Source: Cyclina sinensis (lineage: Eukaryota > Mollusca > Bivalvia > Venerida > Veneridae). Taken from it: a DNA stretch of 64,000 nt. Within the stretch, counting starts at the first letter, position 1, and each line of letters begins with the position of its first letter. The notes below the pieces were generated by a model. It was not told where the DNA came from and searched no databases. It was given only the letters and a program-made list of their open reading frames with translations. This document shows positions 25,101-37,100 of the stretch, in pieces. The stretch is from positions 19,167,908 through 19,231,907 of the forward strand of contig JAAONU010000019.1 of the NCBI GenBank assembly GCA_012932295.1. Reading direction: 5' to 3'. The position numbers and the translations under genes are program-made.

Positions 25101-28100
25101 GTGTCTGGAAAAAATGGCTATAGGTGAAGTGTCTGGGGGGTGAAGTGTCTGTAAGCCCTTTTTAGCATTTACTGGTTTTCTCACATGATTTACTATACAT
25201 TAGTATTTTATGCTTTCATGTGCTTTACAGTCATTTTGTCGACCAACTGTTTCGTCAACCTGATTACGTATAGTAACTGAAAAGTCGTTTCGTTGTCCTG
25301 AATATTCAATCAGCAGAAAGTCTGAAATATTTTTGTAAGGTCATTCAGATTTCAAAGGCATATCAACCTGCATTTAACAATCATAATTAGAGATAATTTG
25401 TCTAAGTATATTTGCTCAGTATCGGATTAGTTATCTGCTGATTAATTACACCTGCATTACAACAACAACTATCATTTAAATGCGTGAGTAATTAGGTGTG
25501 AATGAAGTATTTCACACTTTCAGCCTATTTAATATTAAGTGCAACAAAACAACTTTTCAGTTACTATACATAAACAGGTCGACAAAACAGTTGGTCAATG
25601 AAACGACCATCACTCCTTTTATGTAAATCTGTTTTTGTGTGTTTGTCAGCTACTCCTGAAACTGAATATCCATGTTCAGCACATGTTATTTTACTCCATA
25701 ATTACGTCACATGTATATGAGAAGAAATAAGGTAAGCCGGAATTCTTAAAAAAATAAAAAATACATATACCATGCACCCACTTTTAAATGCCTCTTGGGC
25801 CAATGCATTTGGCCAGTTATAGACTTCACCAGATACTCATATGAACACCTTCGGGATACTGGGATGGTTCCCAAAGATTCCTCAGCCAATTGTAGAAGTT
25901 ACCCAGTAACGGTTTACATGTGATGTAATACCCTATAATTTGAAGATGTGCAACACTAGGTATATCTGTATACACACACATGGTCGTGATAATAGTTTGT
26001 ATTATTCAAAATGTATTGGAATGAATTAAGGATTAAATTTCTGTTGGAATTTACTGTATTATCACTCATATATCCAGGTAAGACTAAGTCTTACTGTAAG
26101 ACATCTAATTTGTCAGTGCAAGGTCATGGTGGAGGTCTACAGTAATATAATGAAAAGAACCCATACAATTTTGTTTTTTAACTTTTTCTTCTGATGATAC
26201 AGTTATTTGTTTATCAAAAAATGAAGTTACTGGTAGCAGGATACCGAAGTAGAATTTGTTTAAATAACTCTACGCTCATATGCCTTGCCAGATGCACTGT
26301 TTCACTATTGTATTCATCGTCAGTTTTAGTGCACCAGCAAATTATTCATTTTTTTAAATTTTCAGTTTCGAGAAAATGTGAAGGATGTTCTCAAGCCAAA
26401 ACAGGGAGACTACTTCTTATTGCGATGGCTGAGAGGTACATGTAAAAATAGAATGTCTCAAAATAATCTAGATGTTGTTTCCTTGATACTTGTGACTTAC
26501 GTTTTCTAGATATATTATGAGTTTATGCAGCTCATTGAATGAACAATTGACACGCTAGTTTTCTGACGGGAAAGTGTTTTTTCTTCATATTTTGTCTGTC
26601 TCTTATCCCTAGGATAAAATACTGAAAGGACAGAAAATTTCTACAGTGTTCTTTAATTTTTTTCCTATAGCATATCAGTTTTACACATTTTGACCATTGC
26701 TGAAAAATCTTGATAATGTGTTAAAGAAATTTTGAAATTGATGTTATGCGCAACTGTAGATAATAACAAACAGATGATATATACTGGATTTTTTTCAGAT
26801 GTGAAAAGAATATTTTTGGTGTGAAAGCATGAATGTCACATTTTAAATTGTGAGTATTCACAGGTACATGTATATAATTTGATATAGAAAGTGATTGTTA
26901 TAATCTTATTTCTGTTTTTTTTTTCTCATCCATTTAAATGTATTTTTGACTTTCAGCACGAAATTTTGATGTCAAGAAAGCTGAGAAAATGCTCAGAGAT
27001 GTAAGTAAATTTACCAAAGATTTTGGATTTCTGTTCATAGTTGACTGATTTCATTAGTCTAGTGGTTAATGTTTCGACTCATAACCTTTTTTAAATTTTT
27101 TTTTGAGGCCTCAACTGGGTAACCCCGTTTATTCACCCCATAATGGGTATGAGAGGGTCAGGGTCATCCCCCTCATACCTTACATCCATTGTTTTTACAT
27201 CATAAAATTATGAACATGCAAAAAAAATTAATTTTAAACTAGTATGAGATGAAGTAAATTGTATTCGTTATGTCGGTGTTGTTTATTCAATTAAAGATCT
27301 TACAATTACCCATTTATCATTTTCAACTTCAGTTAAATTTGTATTTTTGTAAATATTCCATGCTAACTTAAGACTATTTTTAAAACCAATACATGTACCG
27401 GTAAGTAGCAATTTTTTTCTCTTGGACAAATATATGTATCTTTTCAATTCAAGAAACAAAATACTATACTGAAAATCATTTGTTTCCGAACCTAAAATAA
27501 CCTGACTCATGACTTATCGCTAATTCAAGACCGACTGTGTATTTGAGAAAGTTGGCAAATTCTTGTACACATAATTGTTGTCAAGTACTGGTTCTTCTCA
27601 GAAGATGGTAAAATAAACTGCCCACCTGATAGAACTTGGCTGTTATAAGGCATAAAACTAAACTAATTGAAACTGGACCAAACTTTGTTCAAAGTTAGGT
27701 ACATGTACACAGAAATTTTGAGTGAAAACTGGCTATCATTGTAGTGAACACTGACAGAACTGTCAGCCTGTTGTTCATACAACACAAATATCTCCACTTC
27801 TTCTTAAGTGTAAATGACCAAATATAGTTCGGTGCCATAGTGTAAGTGCATGTGTTCTTTGTCTGTCTTAAAACTTTTTACACGTCTAGGCTGTTGTCTT
27901 AGATAGAACAGTTCATTTCTTTGTTAAATGTTCATATGGAAAGTTTTAAAAAAATCTTGTGTAGTGATGTGTTTGAAATTTAAATAAAATATTATTTTGA
28001 TTTTCTGACAAAAGCAGTTTTACATTTTATTATTTCATTCTGATTGAAATCTAATTGAACAATGATACGTTAAAATTGTTTTCAAGGCATTAAAGTGGAG

Positions 28101-31100
28101 GCAGGAGATTGGTGCTGACACAATATTAGAGGATTTTCAACCAGTCGAAGTGTTGGAAAAGTATCATACAGGAGGGGTCCTAGGACGGGATAAAGAGGGA
28201 TGCCCTATATACATTGATCCCTATGGTCTTCTCGATATAAAAGGTCATTTTTTCTCTTCATTACACATTATGAACTTTGTAAATTTGTTATTAAGGATTT
28301 TAAAGGTCAAGGACAGTGTATGTAAAATGAGGTTTATTTGGTCTATATTTATTTGTAAAAAAAGATTTATGTTTATGCTGTTTAATCAGTAGAATGAACA
28401 GGAAATGAGTTCTTGTACGTTAGCTTGTTTATCAAGGACTTCAACCCTTGTGGCCTAACTGAAAAGCTTACGCTTCAAATTACAAATGTTCCCCTTAGTG
28501 AGACGGTGTGTCAACTGCTTGAACCAGAATAGTAGCACAGTTGCCAAGATCAATTTTTGGCTACATTTCTTCTTGTTCGGACTTTAACTTGGCCTTTGGT
28601 GGAGGGATTTCATAAATGTTTGGCTCAAATGTTTTCCTCAGTGAGATGGTGTGGTCAAGGTCACACTTAGAGGTCAAAGGTCATGATTTATTACAACAGA
28701 GTTAGCTGGCATGAATATCCCTCAGCTATATAAACATAATTTTATTGCTCGAATGACCCCGATCGGTTTCCAATTTTTTTTCATTCCAATTTTACGTTTT
28801 CTAGCTTTGTCAAAGCTGCTTCAGGGAGTATCCACCTGTGTCACCGATATTCTTGTTTTTCCAGTACTAGAATACTAAATTTGGTAATCATTGACATCCC
28901 TAGTTACAACTGTTCTTCTAACAAGCCTTTTGTGTAGCAGAGTGAGACTTTGGGCAGTTACATTTGTAATAGTTTTAGATCTGCTTAGGCTACCCACCAT
29001 TGCTGACTTAGTGGATGTACATGTTTCATTCAGTTAGTGAACTAACTAGGTGTTTCTGTCAGATTTATAGATGCAAGAATGTGTTAAGCTGCTTGAATAA
29101 TGAGAAGGTTTGCTAGAAGCAAACATTTGTAACTGTAACATACATGTAAGTCCTATCTTTAATTTGGACAGTGTTTGAGAGATGTTGTTTTAATGCGGTC
29201 CCAGGTTTAACTGGAATTGCCCGGCAGGTATAACCGGAATCGACCATTTTTACCGAAATTGACTTTGTATTACCGGAAATGATGTATGTGAAAACATGGT
29301 AGCAAAATCATTGTGTTAATATTTCTTGAATTTCCAGGTTTATTGAGATCGGTGAAAAAGTCCATTTTTACCAGAATCGACTTTGTATTACCAGAAATGA
29401 TGTATGTGAAAACATGGTAGCAAAATCATTGTGTTCATATTTCTTGAATTTCCAGGTCTGTTGAGATCGGTGAAAAAGTATGATATTATAAGAAAGTTCA
29501 CCTACGTGATGGAGTCTATATGTAAAATGTGTGAAGCCGAGTCAAACAAGGTAGGCCCTTTTTGCATTTATTTGTATACCTGTACACAGAAACTTAACAT
29601 AAGTATTAAAAATGTGGAGTTTTGTTCCCACTCTTTACCCTTTGTCATTTTGATTTCTGTCTGTACACATTTTCTGGGAGATTTCAAGTGCTTACCTTTG
29701 CCAAGAACAATGGTTAGGTAAATCCAATCTACACTAACAGTTTCCCTTTCATGGTTTTAAACTGGAACATTTAAGAAATAACATACAACTAAGGTAAATT
29801 CACCATTAACTGTATAGTCTCAGGAAACAGTGTTAGCAAAACAAAGCTGTGTCCTGTTTACAGAGGTTGTTGCTCTTGGCAGGAATACTTGATGTACAAA
29901 TGTAAGAGAAGTTTAATAAATACAGAGTAAATACTGATAAAGGGTTTTTATTTGTAAAATAAGTCATTCTTTGATGCCTTGCAAAGAAAGAAACTGACTT
30001 ACTGAGTTCTGATACATGAGGAAGTTAATTTTGATTTTTGATGAAGTTGGTTAACTTGATTTAATATGTTAGGATGCTGATTATGAGGAAGTTGTCTATT
30101 GTATGTGTGGAAGTGTGCTTTTCTGTAGGTCTGGAGAGGAGGTTGAGTTTACAGTGTGAGAAAGCTGATTTTAATATTTGGGGAGGTCAACATTGATAAT
30201 GTAAGAAAGTTGATTTAATATTTGAGGAAGCTGATTTTGATATGCCAGGAAATTTTCTTTTATATGACTTTTTTTTGTGTGGAAGTTGAATTTTGATACT
30301 GGTATGTGAAAATATTGACTTTACAGAGAGAGACATTTTATAAAGCTGACTTCAGTATAATAAAGCTAGAAAGTTTATCTGTATATATAAAATGTCTGAA
30401 AAATTACTTAATTTAGGTGTAGATGCACATATATTTATGTTGTTTTGTTACATTCGAAAGAAATTCATTAGAAACTGCTTACCTTAAAAGCTGACTGTTT
30501 GAGAGTAAAACCTTACAGGCGTTCCAGTATATTTCGTAACCTATATACATTTGTAGCAAGGAAAGCATATAGAACAGTTTTCTGTGATCTACGACATGGA
30601 CCAGGTTGGTCTAAATCATATGTGGAAACCAGGTATAGACATGTTATTGTTCACTATACTAGAAAATAGGCAGTTAGCTCTTGTTGTTCTTGCAGACATG
30701 CTTGTTTGAATGGGTTTCCCTTTTTTTAACATTATTGTATTTTGTTACAGACTTTTGTTTACAGATAATATGAAGACTTTTTATTTTTACTGATTTAATG
30801 ATTAATTCTGACTCTAGATCTGTGAAAAAATAAGAAAGAAAAAAAGAAAAAATGTGTTAATGATTGAAATATTTATATTTACAATGACAGGTGCTCCATA
30901 AATCAATGATTTTATTCATAAGAAAATAATAATACACAGTTTTTTTGTGCCTTTTAGTTTTGCATAGCACCACATTTGAATTACAGCAGGGTATGCTTTC
31001 TAACATGTTTTTTTTTTTCCTTGCGTCTTAGCTATAAGTTTTAATTCAGCTTTAATCTGTGTAAAAATGGTGGAGGCTTAGGTCTATATAATTGAAAGAC

Positions 31101-34100
31101 ATTCTTCTGCTTAGCAATCCTTATTAGCCAAGGAATTTTTATGCTAATTTGTGCAGATGAACCTAGATGAGGTTATTTTTCCTGCTAAATATTTCTTTTT
31201 CACAAATGAATAATACTGTAGCACTTTTTTGTTTGTTGGTTACCTGCACTGTACAAATGTAATCAGATATGTTATGAGTTATATTGTTTTTGCCCTGTCC
31301 GTCAGTCCGTCACATTTTGTTTCCGTTTGATAACTAGATTACCTTTTGACCTAGAGTCATCAAACTTCATAGGGTGATTGCCCTTATTGACTTACAGAAG
31401 CCTGTTGGTTTTTGGGGTATGTAGGTCAAAGGTCAAGGTCACAATGACCTAAACTGTGAAAATGGTTTCTGCTCAATAATGGATGACTGTCCTTATTGAG
31501 TTACAAAAGCCTATTGATTTTGGACTCGGCCAGTCAAAGGTCAAGGTCACTGTGACCTTATATGTAAAAATTGGTTTCCGCTCAATAAGTGGAGTGCCGT
31601 TTGGCACAGAGTCTTAAAACTTCTTATAATGATCGTCCTTAATGAGTAGAAGAAGCCTATTGATTTCGGGGTCAGCTGGTCAAAGGTCAAGGTGTCAGTG
31701 ATTTTTAACTTGAAAATGGTTTCTGCTCAATAACTTGAGTTCTATTTGACCTAGAGTTTTCAGACTTTATAGGATGATTGTCCTTGTTTAGTAGAAAAAG
31801 CTGTCCTTGTTGAGTAGAAAAAGCCTATTGATTTTGGGGTCAGCTGCTCAAAGGTCAAGGTCACAGTGACCTTAAATAGGAAAATGGTTTCCACTCAATA
31901 ATTAGAGTTCTCTTTGACCCAGTGTCTTCAAACTTAATAGTATGATTGGCCTTGTTGAGTAGAAGAAGCCAATTAATTTTGGGGTCAGCTGATCAAAGGT
32001 CAAGGTCATAGTGACCTTATATGTAAAATTTGTTTCTGCTGAATAATTAGAGTTCTATTTGACCTAGTGTCTTCAAACTTCATTAGATGATTGTCTTTGA
32101 GTTACAGAAGCCTCTTGTTTTGGGGTCTGTATGTCAAAGTCAAAGGTCACTTTGACTTAAAAGTAAACTTTGACTCTGTCTATGGTTATCATTATTAATT
32201 TTCTAGTTTAAAATTATATTTATTCCGAGCAATCTAGTGAAGGCCCCTGGTAACTGGGAGGATAAATAGATCAAAATTTCTTTACAAAAATCGTAGTCTG
32301 AGTGAAGGGCCCGAGTTATTGTTTTTACTTTTTTAGCTGTGGAGCTAGGCATGATTAATGTCCATGTTAGTCTGAATTTGTAGGAATGTAATTGTTAAAC
32401 CTTCATTTCTATTTTGTATATATTGTTCCTTGCTGTAAGCATGTTCTTATTGTTAGTTTGAAAATATCTGTATTAATATATATATATGTGAAATGAAAGC
32501 AAAAACAAACAAATACCAATTTTATTTTGTTAATCAAGCAAATTTCACGACGTGCTTTAATCACAATGCTGAAATGAAAACCAAAGTACTAACTGGACAT
32601 GACATGCGATGACTCGACAGATGCGATGACTCGACAAAAAGGCGTCGAATCATCGCAAATTTACTCTAGTTTCATTTGCATTTGATTATCATTCAGAAGT
32701 TACTTTTATTTCAATATTGTTTTGCATTTTAGTATATTTGTGTTTATTTCTTCTTCTTTCTTTTTTTTAATATGGTCAATCCCCGATGGCTCAAAGTCTT
32801 TGGGACTGCAGCAAATGCTTGGAGCATCAAAATATTTCAGCCATAAAAAGAGACTTATGAGACCAGCTCATCATTTTGGATTAGTTTAGCTTAAATTCAT
32901 AATATATGAGTATTTTCTCTATTTCTAAATAGTATGTATTAGTTTGCAGTTTAAAGTTACCAGTATAAAAATGTTAGGTCATAAAATAAATACACACCAC
33001 ATGAAAATATACTAAAAAAATATAATCTTTTTGTGTATCTCCATGGTGATACGTACATTTGTTAGCCATTTTTGCCTAAAGAAGATTTTGTTAATGGTCT
33101 TTATGAATTACATCAGTGAATTTCTAGTGTCTGATGGTATACTACGGTGTTGATTATTTATTTAAAAATCAAAAACTGCACATGTTGTGTCAGTTATAAT
33201 AAAACTGTTTTAAAAATAAGTCTATTTCGCTACTGAATTTCCGAAAAATCAGTTAATGTATTAAACACTTTGTGTCACAGAAATATTTTCATACAACTTG
33301 ACACTGCCTGTAGGACTTCTATCCTTGAAAACAATGAAAACATGTTGGGACCATAGAAAACTGCTTGAGCCTCAAAATAATTAAAGCGTTGTAATTTTTA
33401 GCCATGTTTATGACTTCAGTATATAAATATAAGAAGAAAAAAAAATCAGGACCCAGTGTCATCTTTGAGCTATCAAGTGAAGCAAGTTTGAGCCTTGGAG
33501 GAATGACTGTATTTGAGTTGTTTATTTATTTTTTTTTGACAGACTGGAGAGCATTTAGAACAGCTTACCCTTATTTATGATTTGAAGAATCTTGGAATGA
33601 GACATATGAACAAGGAGTGTATGTATTAGACACATTGTATACCCAGACTGCTAGACTTTTACTCATAGAGCTAACAAATTCAATCTAAGATTTTGAGAAA
33701 TTGTAGTGTTTGACACACCACATTATCAAAAACTCTTGTTAAGTTTAGGTTCATTAGCTTTTTATTCAAAAGGCTGTTAAAACTGTCAATGGTGTAAGTA
33801 GAAAAATGTGTACCAGTCTAAATTAGACAGTCTAAGATCAGTTGTCCAGTCTGTCTGTTTGTTCCAAATAAAGTGAGACAAATGGCCTGGAACATCTGAA
33901 AGTGACTGTGATATGATAAATTTAGTTTACAAATAAGCAATTGGAACATAGCTCTATTCAGAAACAAATAAGAGGGCAAAATGTATTTTGGCATCTTGCA
34001 TCTTGTACTGTTTTAATTCCAGTAGAGGAAGTATGACTCTACTATCTTTTCTGACTGTCTCTCTATATCAAATATATTCAGAGACTGTTAAAAAAACATC

Positions 34101-37100
34101 TTACTAAAGGTCTAGCAGTTGTTTATGTGTCATGTACATAATTATGACAATTTTATATTACCAAAATGTGCATGCTTTTGTTGCCTAAACTTTCCTGGAG
34201 CTAAACATTTCTTTTCTATTAAAATGTAAAAGCAAAATAAGCATGTTCTACCTTTCCTGTTTAGAGTTACCAATATTTTCATAGAGCACATCTGTGGGCA
34301 ATTGTTCGGGCACAACACTTGTAATCCTGGGAGTCACTCCTCCACTAACAATACCAGTATTGTTTTTACGATACATTGAACAGATGTCCCATTTTGTTGC
34401 GTTACACACTAACCATATAAAAGATGGCAAGAGTGTCCATTGAACTTTGCTTTTCCCTTAAATCTGAAACAAGAAAAACATTGATGCACAGCATCAAGTT
34501 GGCACAGAAGATTCTGAAGATTTGAACTTGATACATGTAATTTTACACATACAGAATATTTTTATAACTGTTGAACTGTTAGTGCATTTAAATACACCAT
34601 CTGTGAGTGTAATTTGTACTTGTGCTTCCTCGGTCATAAGTAGTTTGCTAAACCAACACTCTTACCACTGGTCCTTGTTGCCTTTGTTGGAGGTTGTATC
34701 TATATATTTCCGGGTCTGTTTCACTACCCTTACATGTTGCACTTTTCCTTTTTCTACTCAGTAGAAAGTCATTTTTTTCAATATGTGATTTTTTTTAGAT
34801 GAATAATACTTTGTAATAGCATAACTACATTTGATTTTTTTTAAAAAGTGTCATATTTTAAATGCAGTTTACATTTTTAAATCAGTGCAGGTCAGTTTTT
34901 AATGCAAATTAATATCTTAGAATTAATTAGTTTGCATTGTTTTCTGACTAATGGAATACTTATTTTTGAAACTGATTATTGGTGCACAGATTAAGTAACT
35001 AGTTCACTGATTAACATTGCCAACTTTTTTTTCTGCTCCTGAACAGAATTGCATGTTTTCTAAATTTTAATTCTAAATATTTAAATTCTAGTCTAATGCA
35101 ATAAATGAAAAGTGTACAGGGTATTTATTGGAAGTTCAGTATTTTTATATTATTTGAATAACATATACTTTAATCTGAGTGTAAATTAAATTTTTATGCC
35201 CCAACAAAGTGGGGAGCATATAGCGTTGCACTTGTCCGTCCGTCCGTCTGTCCGTCCGTACGTCCCGAAATCTTGTGAACGCAACTCCTCTTAAACCGGA
35301 TGGCAGAGTTTGCTTAAACTTCTATGGATGAACAACCTTAATGTGTAGATGGTAGTAAAGGAAAGAATTTTTGCTGCGACCAAATTTAACAGAATTATGG
35401 CCCTTTGTTGATTTTTTCACTATATACCATATAGAAATTTTGTGAACGCAACTCCTCTTAAACTGGATGGCAGATTTTGCTTAAACTTCCAGGGATGAAC
35501 AACCTTAATGTGTAGATGGAAGTAAAGGAAGGAATTTTTGCTGCGACCAAATTTAATAGAATTATGGCCCTTTGTTGATTTTTTCACTATATACCATATA
35601 GAAATTTTGTGAACACAACTCCTCTTAAACCGGATGGCAGATTTTGCTTAAACTTCCAGGGATGAACAGCTTTAATGTGTAGATGGTAGTAAAGGAAGAC
35701 ATTTTTGCTGTGACCATATTTAACAGAATTATGGCCCTTTGTTGATTTTTTCACTATATTCCATATAAATAATTGAACATATAAATTTTACATTTGTAAT
35801 TTAATTTAACATGTACATAAGGTTACCTGTAGATCATTTTAGGTATATGTACAGAAAAAATCTTACATACAGGATATACATGCTCTTGTTTATGAGCACT
35901 TATGCATAGTGGGGGCATCCGTGTCCTATGGACACAGTTCTAGTTGAAATATCTTTTCTCTGTAAAATAATTTCCAAGATTTTACATTGTTACAGTTTAG
36001 ATAATATTTATATAATCAGTAGAAGTTTGCATAGTATCTTTTTTTCAAACAGTAACATCAGACGTTATTATTTTAGTTACCAATTGTACACAATATGTAT
36101 ACTGAGTGAAATATTAATTTTTCGTCTCATTTCAGCTGTGGACATGTACCTTGATATCATCAACACTGCCGAGAGTCGATATCCTGAGGTGCTAAGACGC
36201 GTGTTTGTTATAAATAGTGAGTTGAAAATTTGTTTTGTAGAAAGAAAAAAATGAAGTTACATTTCCTCCTGTTAAAGCTTGGGGAACTGCCCAGGAGGGG
36301 AATTGTCCGCAATTCCTTCATTGATCACTTGTCAGATGGATTCAAGCCCAGCTCCTTACCTGGCTTAATCTGTAATTCTATTATTTTGGTTCCCACCAGG
36401 GGTTAGTCTATAGTGAAATTCAACATTTTGATCTTCCTGTGCTTGTACTGGTTACAACCTGGGAACAGTCATCTAATGGGATTAATATAAGTTGCAAGAA
36501 CTTCTTTCCCAGTCATTGTAAAATGTATCTGTTCAGACTTGATAGAATGTTAATTTTTTTTTTTTGAAGTTTTATGCATTTTTCTGTTGCTTCAGGTCCA
36601 AAGATTTTTCCTGTGATTTGGTCAGTGGTGAGACCTTTACTGCATGAAAATACTGCCAAGAAAGTTGTAGTGCTGTCAGGTAAGTTTTCCCAGGTATCAT
36701 ATTGAAATACACACATCCAGCCAACCATTCTCTTGTCAGTAAATTGGCTCATCTTTCTGCCCAGCCCACATAGATCTAAACAGTGTAATGAAAATTCTAG
36801 ACATAATTAAAAGCATTCAGTGTATTTGTTAATCTTTTTAATAGTGGAACTAGACCCATATCTTTGACATAGAAGTCAGGTTTGCAGATTGGCATTAAAG
36901 GCCAGATGTTAACCATTTTAGCTGAAAGTCACATGGCTTTGGCCTATCTTATGATTTAAAAAAAAAATCCTAAGGACTGTCTTCAGCCTTGATAAGCCTT
37001 AGGTCTATAGTTCAATATCATTGATCTCAAGGCTGTTATGCAATTATACAATGCACCAGAAAATATTGCACAAAGCATGGGATTTGATTCTATGCCTGAT

